Source: G958295935 sp965224235 (GTDB taxonomy: Bacteria > Chloroflexota > Dehalococcoidia > Lucifugimonadales > Lucifugimonadaceae). Taken from it: a stretch of DNA of 64,000 nucleotides. The notes under the pieces were generated by a model. The model saw only the letters and a list, made by a program, of their open reading frames with translations, was not told the origin of the DNA and did not search any database. This document shows positions 44,414 through 52,975 of this stretch, in pieces (positions within the stretch are counted from its first letter, which is position 1; every line of letters begins with the position of its first letter). The translations under genes were made by a program, and so were the position numbers. The stretch is taken from positions 496,001 through 560,000 of the forward strand of contig CBDCYP010000002.1 in the NCBI GenBank assembly GCA_965224235.1. The letters are read 5' to 3'.

Positions 44414-45941
44414 AGCGGGAGTCGCATATCTTGTTGGCGCCGGTCCCGGCGACCCTGGCCTCATCACCGTCCGGGGCTTGAACGTGTTGCGCAACGCAGA
44501 CGTTGTGTTACACGACCGCCTGGCGCCTGAACCCCTGCTCGCCGAGGTTCGTTCAGACGCGACCTTGATTGACGTAGGGAAAAAACCCGGCGAGGCGCGC
44601 CTTTCGCAGCGGGAAATCAACGAGTTGCTAGTCAACCAATGCCGGTCGGGAAAAACCGTCTGCCGCCTCAAGGGGGGCGACCCGTTCTTATTCGGCCGCG
44701 GCGGGGAGGAAGCTCTGGCCATTACGGCGGCCGGACTGAAGTGGGAAGTCGTGCCCGGCATCACGTCCGCCATCGCCGCCCCTGCCTACGCCGGCATCCC
44801 CGTAACCCATCGCGGTGTCTCGTCGGGTGTCGCCGTAGTCACGGGAAGCGAAGATCCTTCCGAACCCGGCAGCACGGTCAACTGGGACGCCGTCGCGTCC
44901 TTCGATGGCACCCTGGTTGTGCTTATGGGGTGGCAGAAGCTGCCCGAAATTGTGGACGCCCTTGCGTCACGCGGGATCCCTGCTGAGCGCCCTGCAGCTG
45001 TGATCGAGTGGGGAACGAAGAACAGCCAGCGCGTAGTCGACGGGACATTGGCCAACATCGCGGACCACGCAATTTTGGCCGATATCGGTCCTCCGATCAT
45101 ACTTGTCGTAGGAAACGTCGCGGCGCTAAGAAGGGAACTGGCGTGGTTCGACAAACGGCCGCTATTCGGCAAAAGAGTACTGGTCACACGGGCGCGCAGT
45201 CAGACTAGCCGGCTTGCCGAATCCCTTGAGGCTCACGGCGCCGAAACGATCCAACTGCCGGCTATTCGCATATCACCGGTTGAAAATACCGATGAGTTTG
45301 ATGCTTCCATCGCAAAAATCGACGAATACGACTGGATTACGTTTACCAGCCCGAACGGCGTCCAGGGCCTGCGAGACAGACTTGCCGCCCACTCGCTGGA
45401 TTCCCGCGCCTTGTTCGGGGTGCGCGTGGCTACGGTTGGTCCGGCGACCGCAAGGGCAGTTGCCGAGATGGGCATCCGCCCCGATCTGTCTCCCCAGGTC
45501 TACGCAGCCCAGTCGCTGGTCGAGGAATTCGCGGCCCAGGGGGTACAAAACGGCAAGGCGCTCTGCCTTCGGTCCGACATCGGAAGGGAAACACTGCCTG
45601 ACGGGCTCCGGAAAGCAGGCCTGGAAGTTGACGAGGTGGTCGCCTACCGCACCGTGATGCCTCCGGACTCGTCAGATGCCGCCCGCGCGGCGTTCTGCGA
45701 TGAATCGCGCCGCGTGGATGCCACAACGTTTACAAGTTCCTCTACCGTGATGAATCTGTCGATGCTGCTCGGCGGAGACGTTGGGCCAATCAATCGAACG
45801 ACTGTAGTCTGCATCGGACCGGGCACTGCCGCGACGGCGCGCGAGCAGGGCATACGGGTCGACGTTGTGGCAAAGCGGCAAACGGTGGAAGGTCTGGTCG
45901 GGTCGCTCATCAATCACTTTGAACGCGTGCGGGACGAATGA
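44406..45941 (+). CDS. cobA-hemD: CobA-HemD fusion: uroporphyrinogen-III C-methyltransferase / uroporphyrinogen-III synthase
   Basis: 511 residues. Residues 1-245 are the SAM-dependent methyltransferase making precorrin-2 (YLVGAGPGDPGLITVRGL, CRLKGGDPFLFGRGGEE, PGITSAIAAPAYAGIPVTHRG). Residues about 255-511 are HemD, which closes and inverts ring D (VLVTRARSQTSRLAESLEAHGAETIQLPAI, FTSPNGVQGL, SSTVMNL). Such fusions are known in other bacteria. The protein makes uroporphyrinogen III and diverts part of it to siroheme. Its stop overlaps the hemB start (ATGA). Confidence 0.95.
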   Translation: MLEAGVAYLVGAGPGDPGLITVRGLNVLRNADVVLHDRLAPEPLLAEVRSDATLIDVGKKPGEARLSQREINELLVNQCRSGKTVCRLKGGDPFLFGRGGEEALAITAAGLKWEVVPGITSAIAAPAYAGIPVTHRGVSSGVAVVTGSEDPSEPGSTVNWDAVASFDGTLVVLMGWQKLPEIVDALASRGIPAERPAAVIEWGTKNSQRVVDGTLANIADHAILADIGPPIILVVGNVAALRRELAWFDKRPLFGKRVLVTRARSQTSRLAESLEAHGAETIQLPAIRISPVENTDEFDASIAKIDEYDWITFTSPNGVQGLRDRLAAHSLDSRALFGVRVATVGPATARAVAEMGIRPDLSPQVYAAQSLVEEFAAQGVQNGKALCLRSDIGRETLPDGLRKAGLEVDEVVAYRTVMPPDSSDAARAAFCDESRRVDATTFTSSSTVMNLSMLLGGDVGPINRTTVVCIGPGTAATAREQGIRVDVVAKRQTVEGLVGSLINHFERVRDE

Positions 45942-46930
45942 ACATGGACATTCCCCTCAAATTCGCCAGGCTCCGGCGGAATCGCAGCGCCGCCGCGGTC
46001 AGGACGTTCCTTGCCGAAACCCGGCTTGATCCGTCTGACTTTGCGTACCCGATGTTCGTAACAGGGGGATCGGGTGTGAGACAGCCCATCGGAACTATGC
46101 CGGGCTGTTGCCGGCAATCGGTCGACGAGGCGGTAAAGGCGGCCACCACCGCGCACTCCCTCGGCATTCCCGCCGTGCTGCTATTCGGATTGCCCTCAAA
46201 AAAAGACGATATCGGCGCATCCGCGTGGGACCCTGACGAGCCGGTGCAGCGGGCTGTCGCCGAGATCAGGTCAGCGCTGCCGGAACTGGCCGTGATCACC
46301 GACGTATGCCTGTGCGAATACACCTCCCACGGCCACTGTGGGATGCTCACGCAAGATGGCGATGTCGACAACGATCGGACCCTGCCGCTGCTGGCCAGAA
46401 TTGCCGTCTCCCACGCACGCGCCGGTGCGAACGTCGTGGCGCCTTCTGCCATGATGGACGGCCAGGTAGCAGCCATCCGTTCCGCTTTGGACTCCGAAGG
46501 GTTTGATGCCACGGCGATACTCGGCTATTCGGCGAAGTATGCGTCGGCTTTCTACGGCCCGTTCCGCACGGCGGCGGACTCGGCGCCACAGTTTGGGGAC
46601 CGCCGCGCCTATCAGATGGCGCCGGAAAACCGCTCGGAGGCGATGGCTGAAATCCAGGCCGACATCGACGAGGGGGCGGATATGGTGATGGTCAAGCCTG
46701 CTCTTGCGTATCTCGACGTTATCGCCGAGGCGAAACGCCGGTTCACAGTCCCGCTGGCCGCATTCAACGTGAGCGGCGAGTACTCAATGGTGCAGGCCGC
46801 AGCCGCAATCGAATGGATCGACGGCGCGCGTGCGACCCTCGAAATACTCACGTCGATCAAGCGCGCCGGCGCGGACCTGATCATCACGTATTCGGCCTGC
46901 GAGGCGGCGAGGTGGCTAAACGGCCGCTAG
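45938..46930 (+). CDS. hemB: Delta-aminolevulinic acid dehydratase (porphobilinogen synthase)
   Basis: 330 residues. Condenses two 5-aminolevulinate to porphobilinogen. Zinc-type enzyme: DVCLCEYTSHGHCG near residues 122-134 provides the three cysteines. The two active-site lysines are in LGYSAKYAS and MVMVKPALAYLD. The N-terminal RLRRNRSAAAVR is typical. Gene order (sirC, hemC, cobA-hemD, hemB) is compact, with overlaps throughout the last three genes. Confidence 0.97.
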   Translation: MNMDIPLKFARLRRNRSAAAVRTFLAETRLDPSDFAYPMFVTGGSGVRQPIGTMPGCCRQSVDEAVKAATTAHSLGIPAVLLFGLPSKKDDIGASAWDPDEPVQRAVAEIRSALPELAVITDVCLCEYTSHGHCGMLTQDGDVDNDRTLPLLARIAVSHARAGANVVAPSAMMDGQVAAIRSALDSEGFDATAILGYSAKYASAFYGPFRTAADSAPQFGDRRAYQMAPENRSEAMAEIQADIDEGADMVMVKPALAYLDVIAEAKRRFTVPLAAFNVSGEYSMVQAAAAIEWIDGARATLEILTSIKRAGADLIITYSACEAARWLNGR

Positions 46931-47274
46931 GAGAATGTCAAGAAAGGCGCCGGTGTAGAGGCGAGTTTCAAGAGCCTGTTTCAAAGGTCCTTTGCGTATT
47001 TTCGTGTCGACCGCCATGCGACGAGACGCCCCTTGTCAGGGGAATGACGAGATTGTTATACGTCGTTATTCTATGAGTTACGGCGACAATCGAAATCTGA
47101 AAAATAGTCGCCTCGGATCTCCGAGGTTTCTGAAACACGCTCTTTAAACCCGCCTCCAACCTCGCCAAATGCCAGGGTTGTCGGCATCCTCAGACCGTTC
47201 GAGGCCCCAGCCAAGGGGAGGGCGGGTTCTTCCCAAATGATGATCACGCCGCTAACCGAGCCGGGCAAATCAGG
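46931..47274. other. Convergent intergenic region, hairpin-rich
   Basis: No gene. It contains CAAAGGTCCTTTG (46984-46996, a perfect odd palindrome), CCCCT-TGTC-AGGGG (47031-47044) and the hairpin at 47111-47129, between the converging hemB and sodX genes. Confidence 0.6.
47111..47129 (+). terminator. Hairpin followed by T residues, possible terminator
   Basis: CCTCGG (47111-47116), a 4-base loop, CCGAGG (47121-47126), then TTT. The T-run is short, so it is at best a weak intrinsic terminator; it could serve hemB. Confidence 0.4.
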
Positions 47275-47736
47275 TCACCCAATTTTGGCGTGCCCGCGGA
47301 CGGCGCCAGTGATGGTCGAAAATTCTATCGGACCGTACTCCCTGCTATCGGTCGACCCCCGTCGATTGTCACCCAGCACAACGTATTCGCCCGGGCCGGG
47401 GATCCACGAATAGTCGGCCCCGTTGCCAGGCGCGGCGTCGGGCTCGTGTGTCGTCCGGCGATTCGTCACGAGCTCGCTGCCGCGAAGTTCGACAAGCTCC
47501 GACGGCAGGCCGACGATCCGCTTCACCGACCACGATCCCGGCCTCAGGGGATCGATAAATCGCACCACGTCAAAACGGGACGGAGGGCGGCGAGCATAAG
47601 CGCGCCGCGACACGACCACCCACTGACCATCTCGCAGCGTTGGGGCCATGCTCTCCCCCCTCACCTTGATCAGTTGCCTCGAAAGTAGTTCGATCAGCCG
47701 TTCGTACAACGCAACTCCCTTTGTGTAAGGCGGCAT
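47275..47736 (-). CDS. sodX: SodX-type S26 peptidase for Ni-superoxide dismutase maturation
   Basis: 153 residues of the signal peptidase I (S26) family with the Ser29 (RGESMAPTL) / Lys72 (SVKRIVGLP) dyad and the VVLGDNRRGSTDSREYGPI box. It lacks an N-terminal membrane anchor, unlike ordinary LepB, as expected of SodX, which cleaves the leader of Ni-SOD in the cytoplasm. It is divergent from sodN, the known genetic partner. An ordinary truncated LepB is the alternative, less likely given the neighbour. Confidence 0.9.
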   Translation of the reverse strand: MPPYTKGVALYERLIELLSRQLIKVRGESMAPTLRDGQWVVVSRRAYARRPPSRFDVVRFIDPLRPGSWSVKRIVGLPSELVELRGSELVTNRRTTHEPDAAPGNGADYSWIPGPGEYVVLGDNRRGSTDSREYGPIEFSTITGAVRGHAKIG

Positions 47737-47750
47737 TTCTGGTAAATTTA

Positions 47751-47762
47751 CCCAAAACGGCC
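47751..47762. promoter_or_regulatory. 12-base perfect palindrome in the sodX-sodN divergent region
   Basis: GGTAAATTTACC, 14 bases upstream of the sodX start and about 107 bases upstream of sodN. Position and symmetry suit a dimeric repressor. It does not match the Streptomyces Nur consensus. Confidence 0.45.
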
Positions 47763-47868
47763 AGCCGACGCGGCGTTCGCGTATGCCGTAAGTAGTCGTG
47801 GGAGTTGTGTATAACGATTGCGACGATGGCCGAGTCCAGATTAGACCTGCCGGGAGTTAAAGACACCG

Positions 47869-48324
47869 ATGCTTCACCGTATTACAAATTTCATCGACCG
47901 TTTCTCACCATTTGGCGTTGCAGATGCCCATTGCGACATTCCGTGCGGGATATACGACCCCCGCGACGCCATTCAGGCCGCTCAGACGGTCATCAGAATG
48001 ACCGAGTTGATCGGGGAAGTTTCGAAAGGCGGCATGATGAACGTAGCTGCAGGGAACTCCTTTAGCCGCTACGTCGCAGCCAAAGAGGAACACGCCACAA
48101 AAGCCAAGGACGACATCCTCGTAATCTGGACCGACTACTTCAAGCCCGAACACCTGGCCGACTATCCGGACCTCCATGAACAGGTGTGGAAGGCCTGCAA
48201 GCTCGGCTCGCAAGTCAAGGTAAATGTCGACATGGAAGCAGCGAAGGCGTTCAAAGCCGCCCTGATCGAGATCGGCAAGATCTTCTGGGCGACAAAAGGG
48301 GAAGACGTCCCGCCGTTGCCATAG
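47869..48324 (+). CDS. sodN: Nickel superoxide dismutase precursor
   Basis: 151 residues. The 20-residue leader (MLHRITNFIDRFSPFGVADA) precedes the nickel hook HCDIPCGIYDP: His21, Cys22 and Cys26. Cleavage before His21 frees the amino group that ligates nickel, and SodX beside it should do this. The rest is the four-helix bundle (AAQTVIRMTELIGEV, ARDDI-like KAKDDILVIWTDYFKPEHL). The leader is not a Sec signal, so the enzyme is cytoplasmic. Confidence 0.96.
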   Translation: MLHRITNFIDRFSPFGVADAHCDIPCGIYDPRDAIQAAQTVIRMTELIGEVSKGGMMNVAAGNSFSRYVAAKEEHATKAKDDILVIWTDYFKPEHLADYPDLHEQVWKACKLGSQVKVNVDMEAAKAFKAALIEIGKIFWATKGEDVPPLP

Positions 48325-48505
48325 GCTCCTGCTCGACCGCGCGTAGCGGCCATCCGCCGCCCTGGGCTCGGTTCAGGGCGGATGTCGCAGACAGCGGTTG
48401 GAGTTCCGCTGGACCGCACAAAAAAAGTATCGCTGACTTCGCAGAGCCCCGATACGAAATGCGATTGAGAAATGACGGGCGCTGCGAGTAGCGTTAAGAG
48501 TGGCG

Positions 48506-49000
48506 ATGTTTAGAGGCACACGTAACAAAGAGACCACCCCGACGTTCAGCAACGCAATTCAGGGATCGACAGATTCGGAACCGCAGGCATTCAGCCTGCC
48601 AGGAACCATTTTGGGGGTTCTCGTCGCGATCCTGTCGTTCTTCGGAATGGTGTGGTGGTTCTTCTCATTCGCCACGCTAGAGTCCCAGGCGCCGTTCTGG
48701 ATTGCGGGAATCTCGGTAGCGGTGGTGATCGTTTCGGTGGTTTCACGGACGCTCAATCATGCGGAAGGCCATGATCACGTATATGCGATAGCGACTTGGT
48801 TTGGCTTGCTGGCCGCAATCGCCTTCGCCGTATTGGGCCTGATAATTTCTCCTTCATTGGGCCAAGGACTTGAAGTGGGAGAGGACCCGTCGGCGATATT
48901 GCGACAAGCCGCTGCGATCGCCTTTTTCGTCGGGGGCCTGTCGATTAACATCGCTTTCGCGGTACTTCTGGCCGCCCACTGGCCGCGCCGCGCCGCTTAG
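48506..49000 (+). CDS. Hypothetical membrane protein, four predicted spans
   Basis: 164 residues; family not recognised. A hydrophilic head of about 30 residues is followed by hydrophobic segments at about 32-54, 63-80, 92-113 and 133-157, with a His-containing loop (NHAEGHDHVYAIA). ATG 48506 is preferred; GTG 48500 is possible. About 180 bases separate it from sodN. It converges with the cupin gene with only four bases between the stops. Confidence 0.65.
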   Translation: MFRGTRNKETTPTFSNAIQGSTDSEPQAFSLPGTILGVLVAILSFFGMVWWFFSFATLESQAPFWIAGISVAVVIVSVVSRTLNHAEGHDHVYAIATWFGLLAAIAFAVLGLIISPSLGQGLEVGEDPSAILRQAAAIAFFVGGLSINIAFAVLLAAHWPRRAA

Positions 49001-49004
49001 GCCT

Positions 49005-49346
49005 TTAACCCGACTTGAGCCGCCTAAGGTAGTCCTCGCGAATCGGCGACCATATGTCCAACGCGAGAGACGCGCTGCCGGTCCCTGTTGCCGAGTGCGA
49101 CACGCCCGGTGGAATAACGTAGTGGTCCCCTTCCCTGACCAGTCGCGTCTCGCCGTCAATGGTCAGGTGAAACGCCCCTGAGAGAACTCTGCCGCACTGC
49201 TCGTGCGGGTGCGTGTGGTCGGGGATTTCAGCCCCTGGCGCGATGTCGATCAGGCCCATCATGATCCGTTCACCCCATATCGGCCTGCACGTCACTCCGG
49301 GCGCCAGTTCTATCGCTTCGGCTTCGTTCTGGTCAAAAAACGGCAT
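49005..49346 (-). CDS. Small single-domain cupin protein
   Basis: 113 residues. A single cupin barrel with the metal-binding motif PDHTHPHEQCGRVLSG (His, His, Glu) and the second His in VIPPGVSHSATG. Such proteins bind metal and small acids or act as isomerases or sensors. ATG 49346 has AAGGAGAG upstream; the longer frame is not needed. Substrate unknown. It is downstream of the thiamine-diphosphate enzyme gene by about 135 bases on the same strand. Confidence 0.85.
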   Translation of the reverse strand: MPFFDQNEAEAIELAPGVTCRPIWGERIMMGLIDIAPGAEIPDHTHPHEQCGRVLSGAFHLTIDGETRLVREGDHYVIPPGVSHSATGTGSASLALDIWSPIREDYLRRLKSG

Positions 49347-49482
49347 CTCTTCTCTCCTTATAAGCCCTATAAGCCCTGTATGTCTCAAGGGCGACGCAGC
49401 CGTGCGGCAAAATACTGCCCGGCCCGGCGTTTTCCAGTCAACGCCGCCACCCAGTCCCATCGCCGTACAGACGGCCGAGCAG

Positions 49483-51159
49483 TTATCCGTGCGTACCCAG
49501 TTTGCGGTTTATCGCCGCCTCTGCAACGGGCGAAATGATCTGGTCGATCTCCACGTTTACAAGCGCAGGCCGTTTCGAGTCAAACGCTCGTTGTAGGGCG
49601 GGCGCCAGATCGGCGGCCCGCGTCACGTGCTCGCCGTAAGCGCCGAGACCCTCCGCGACGAGGTCGTAACGCGTCGGCAACAGGTCGGTCCAGACCGGTC
49701 TGCCAAACAGGCCCTTTTGGATCTGCCAGTCAATTCCCCAAATGCTGTTATTGCCCAGAACCGCCACGACCGGGAGGTTATGACGAACCGCGGTGTCGAA
49801 TTCCATGGCGTTAAAGCCGAACGAGCCGTCGCCGACGACGAGGACGCTTCGTTTGTCGGGGAACGCTACCTGCGCACCGAGGGCGTAGGGGAAACCGACG
49901 CCGATCATTCCGAAACTGCTCACGTAGGACCATCTGTGGGGGTTATTGGCCTTAAACGAAGCACGGAAGAAGTGGCAGTAGTCGCCTCCGTCGAACGTCA
50001 TGGGCGTATCGTCATCGACGAATTTCTGAAGCGTTTGGCTCACGAACATGGGGTGCATGGGGTCACATTCGTTCGCCAGTTCGGCCAACTCTTCCTGATG
50101 GGCGGCGCGCGTGGCGCGCAACGACTGGGACCACGGCGATTCGGGCCACCGCCTGGTTTCCGCGGCGTCGGCCATTTGGGTCAATATCGGGCCGACGTCT
50201 CCCAAAATCCCCACCTCGACCGACCTAGCGCGTCCGATCTCCGCGGCGGCCGGATCGACCACGATCTGCCTTACGTCCGCAGCGAACGGAGGACTACCGC
50301 CGTACCCCACCATGTAGTCGAGCCGCCGCCCCAATAGCAGCACCGCGTCCGCTTCTCCGATGCGTTGGGCAGCCTTGTTCAGGGGCAGGTATCCAAATCC
50401 CATACTGTACGGGTGGTCGTCAGGGATCAGGGCGCGGGCTGAGTCCTCGGTAAACACCGGGATTCGGGTAGTCTCGACAAATCGCCTCAACTCCGACGGG
50501 TCCGCAGTAGCGCCTGCGCCAGGGCCCGCAAATATCATCGGCCGCTCTGCAGAGTGCAGCAGCTCGATCGCTCGTTCAACCTGAACCCGGTCGCCAGCGG
50601 CCATGCGCGGACCGGAGTACTCGCTCGGAGCGTAACGCTGGGCCGAGTCTGAGTCGGGCTCCGCCGACTGGAAGTCATGGGGCAACGTGAGGTGGACCGG
50701 ACCCCGTCTTCCATCCATGGCGGTCCGGACCGCCATGGCGACGTACTCGGGAATACGTTCGGGCGAGGGGATCTGCCATGCTCCCTTTGTGACCGGCGAC
50801 GCGACTCCCGTCTGATCGAACTCCTGCATGGCGCCGCGGCCAAGATTCCCCGAATCGGCCGAGCCTGCGATGTTGATCACCGGGGCCTCGGAGTGCATGG
50901 CGTTCGCCAGCCCGGGAATGGCGTTGGCATGCCCCGGGGTTGTGGAAAGCACCACACCCGGCCTACGTAGCAAGCGCGCGTAGGCATCTGCCATATGGAC
51001 GGCCGCCTGTTCGTGGCGGGTGTCGATCATCCTGATCGGTTCGTCGACCATCACGTCGAGCAGATGAAGGATGTGATCGCCTGCGATGCCGAAGACGGTG
51101 TCGACCCCCTCGGCCTTTAGCGCATTGATCAGGAGGTGACTGCCGGTAGTCGTCGCCAT
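49483..51159 (-). CDS. Thiamine-diphosphate enzyme (acetolactate synthase-like)
   Basis: 558 residues in the three-domain layout of the acetolactate synthase / benzoylformate decarboxylase / oxalyl-CoA decarboxylase group. The N-terminal domain has the catalytic Glu region DTRHEQAAVHMADAYAR. The C-terminal domain has the TPP/Mg motif GDGSFGFNAMEFDTAVRHNLPVVAVLGNN. The middle domain is less typical (RRLDYMVGYGGSPPF). No IlvN regulatory subunit is adjacent, so it is probably not the biosynthetic enzyme. Two cupin genes lie on either side on the same strand. Confidence 0.88.
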   Translation of the reverse strand: MATTTGSHLLINALKAEGVDTVFGIAGDHILHLLDVMVDEPIRMIDTRHEQAAVHMADAYARLLRRPGVVLSTTPGHANAIPGLANAMHSEAPVINIAGSADSGNLGRGAMQEFDQTGVASPVTKGAWQIPSPERIPEYVAMAVRTAMDGRRGPVHLTLPHDFQSAEPDSDSAQRYAPSEYSGPRMAAGDRVQVERAIELLHSAERPMIFAGPGAGATADPSELRRFVETTRIPVFTEDSARALIPDDHPYSMGFGYLPLNKAAQRIGEADAVLLLGRRLDYMVGYGGSPPFAADVRQIVVDPAAAEIGRARSVEVGILGDVGPILTQMADAAETRRWPESPWSQSLRATRAAHQEELAELANECDPMHPMFVSQTLQKFVDDDTPMTFDGGDYCHFFRASFKANNPHRWSYVSSFGMIGVGFPYALGAQVAFPDKRSVLVVGDGSFGFNAMEFDTAVRHNLPVVAVLGNNSIWGIDWQIQKGLFGRPVWTDLLPTRYDLVAEGLGAYGEHVTRAADLAPALQRAFDSKRPALVNVEIDQIISPVAEAAINRKLGTHG

Positions 51160-51291
51160 ATGAATCCGCGGTCCTGGCTTGGTTGATTAAACTCACGAAA
51201 CGGCCGCCGGGAGGGGCCGGTCAATTGCAAAATTGCCCGTTCGACGGACGGCCGAAGAATAGCACAGGGCCCATGGCCGAACGCGACCGGC

Positions 51292-51594
51292 TCAGTCCAG
51301 CAACTCGACGATTATGTTGCGGTAGCGCGTGGTTCCGGTATTGGTCACCCGATGAGTCGACGGGCTGTTGTAAACAACTTCCCCCGGTTCGGTGTCGGTG
51401 GTGTTGACGCCGCCATCTTCATACTCGGCAAACAGCTTGCCTCCTTCGACGACAATGAATATGTAGTCGTTTTCATGGGCGTGCCATTCGCTCGCCTCAC
51501 CCGGGTCGAGTTTCAATTCCCAGAGCTTTACGCGGTCGTGTTCAGCGATGACCCGCGTTCCGATGTTAGGACCTGGTTGTTCTCTGGATATCAC
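51292..51594 (-). CDS. Cupin-domain protein
   Basis: 100 residues. A cupin core with EASEWHAHENDYIFIVVEGGKL (His-x-His and an acidic ligand) and the second His in NSPSTHRVTNTG. It is 132 bases upstream of the thiamine-diphosphate enzyme gene on the same strand. No further assignment is possible. Confidence 0.82.
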   Translation of the reverse strand: MISREQPGPNIGTRVIAEHDRVKLWELKLDPGEASEWHAHENDYIFIVVEGGKLFAEYEDGGVNTTDTEPGEVVYNSPSTHRVTNTGTTRYRNIIVELLD

Positions 51595-52088
51595 GGCATT
51601 TTCCTTATGAGTTTTGGGCCCGAAATCGTGTCGATCAGAGCCTGATTCAGCCGATCATAGCCCTTCGCCGCCCGCGCCGGGCGCGACTGCGCCTACAAAG
51701 TTCGCAGTACACGGTAGACACTAAAATTTCCGGTTATCGCGCGGGCGGTGGAATTGGACCCCGAATCCACCGGCTAAGGAACAGGAAGATTTCGTAGGAG
51801 CCCGATGTAATGCCGGCCAGGATGGCTAGCAGTAAATCAACCCATCAACAGCAATACGGCCACTAGCCCCACCCGGCTCATCTCGATCCCAAACCTGCGC
51901 TGGTCCGTCCCACATTGGGGGTTACGGCTGCTTCCCGGCGTGGGAAGGCCCTCTCGCGCAAGAGAATTTCCAATGGCCAGGTTACCGGGATGCGGCGATC
52001 AGAGCCGCTTCAACGGACAGCCGCGCCGCCGAGGTGAAGGGAAAGGCACATCCGAGTGCGCCTGATAGCCGCAACGGTGTGACCGGCG
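51595..52088. other. Long intergenic region with possible gene remnant
   Basis: No intact gene seen in about 490 bases. The minus strand has a short hydrophobic frame starting at ATG 51881 (SRVGLVAVLLLMG) that stops, and in another frame VDLLLAILAGITSGSYEIFLFLSR ending near 51734. Together they could be a frameshifted small membrane protein, but evidence is thin. Confidence 0.4.
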
Positions 52089-52373
52089 TCACGAGGCACG
52101 GGCCATCTCCTCGATCGCAACCTCTCCGTCAGTCAGGGCATCCAGGGTGACCCGGCTGCCCCAGAGCAGGGTCATGCCGAGCAACGGAGCGCTGTCCGAC
52201 TTCAGCACCAGCGCGTCTTTCAGGCGTCCGTGCCAGGAAACTGCCGCCAGGTACGCCTCAAACTCGAACAGCTCTCCGTTTGCCAGCTCGAAGGTTCGTT
52301 GACCCACGGAGGGGAGTCCGAGTTGCTGTATGGACTCTGTGGGCAAGGTGAGATAGCCGGTGAACCCGGTGTC

Positions 52374-52376
52374 TAA
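52374..52376 (+). repeat. TAA target-site duplication, left copy (MITE)
   Basis: TAA at 52374-52376 and 52612-52614 flank the element; on the minus strand both read TTA, the Leu codon before Asp-Thr-Gly. Confidence 0.8.
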
Positions 52377-52611
52377 GAGGGTGTCTAATAAGTCCCTACG
52401 TCCTGAGCAATACCGGGCGGTCCGGGGTCAACTGTTTGGGCCGGTTCGCCTCGTTGAAAGTAGATTCTTCGGCTTCGCTCAGAGGCTGTGATTTTATTGC
52501 GAAACCTGCGGCTTGTTAGTCTCAATTTAGCTTTGAAAGCAGTCTCAATAAGACGGCTACAGGGGAATTATTCACAGGCTCTCAGAATGACAATGCTTTT
52601 TAGACACCCTC
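52377..52611. mobile_element. MITE, 235 bp, with 16-bp terminal inverted repeats
   Basis: Ends are GAGGGTGTCTAATAAG (52377-52392) and, on the minus strand, GAGGGTGTCTAAAAAG (52611-52596), one mismatch in 16. There is no coding capacity. The 3-base TAA duplication and GAGGGTGTC ends suggest mobilisation by an IS5-like transposase (from memory of such ends). The interior contains the CTTCGGCTTCGCTC core also found at 4322-4335. It interrupts the aspartic protease gene. Confidence 0.85.
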
Positions 52612-52657
52612 TAAGATAGCCTCCAGGGGCTGGGGGCGGCCTTCGCCGTCTATGATG

Positions 52658-52975
52658 TCAACGGTGACCAGGGCCTGCTGATCTCCGCTGACCTTCCCCG
52701 TAATCATCGGGGACAGGCATTCGGAAGCCGCCGACGTGGCTGTAGGCCGCGCGATGGCCGACGCGCACCCCGTAGGTCACGGCGTCCGGCCTCCGGTCCA
52801 GCAGCCGACGGGTGGCCGCCGCGTCGCCTGCGTCAATCTCGTAGTCGCCGGTCTCGACGTCGATTACCACGAAGCTACCCTTCACAGCCGACTTGACATG
52901 CGGCTGGATCCGTTCCCGGTAGATGGCTTCCCCTTTGGCTGCTATCTCCCCGGGCTTGTAAATAAGGCCCGCCAT
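52658..52975 (-). CDS. Small partner protein of the aspartic protease module
   Basis: 105 residues, no named function. MAGLIYKPGEIAAKGEAIYRERIQPHV, then FVVIDVETGDYEIDAGDAAATRRLLDRRPDAVTYGVRVGHRAAY. Proteins of this appearance are, to my knowledge, often found directly upstream of clan AA aspartic protease genes. The final 20 residues (PVPDDYGEGQRRSAGPGHR) overlap the protease start in another frame and look less conserved, so a frameshift near 52710 is possible. It remains intact upstream of the disrupted protease. Confidence 0.7.
   Translation of the reverse strand: MAGLIYKPGEIAAKGEAIYRERIQPHVKSAVKGSFVVIDVETGDYEIDAGDAAATRRLLDRRPDAVTYGVRVGHRAAYSHVGGFRMPVPDDYGEGQRRSAGPGHR

Larger units (their letters stand above)
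52089..52707 (-). pseudogene. Clan AA (retropepsin-like) aspartic protease, split by a MITE
   Basis: Two coding pieces. Codons 1-32 run from ATG 52707 to 52612 (MITGKVSGDQQALVTV, ending EAIL). Codons 33 onward run from 52373 to 52089, starting at once with the catalytic DTGFTGYLTL. Excising 52377-52611 plus one TAA copy joins them in frame as EAILDTGF, a normal 126-residue single-domain aspartic protease with the Asp-Thr-Gly motif and the later LLGMTLL strand. In the present state the Asp is cut off from the N-terminal strand, so the gene is presumably inactive. It overlaps its upstream partner (52658-52975) by 50 bases. Confidence 0.85.

Noticed and set aside
51734..51881. Possible frameshifted small membrane protein
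   Set aside because: Two hydrophobic pieces in different frames are suggestive, but total length is under 50 codons and I recognise no family.
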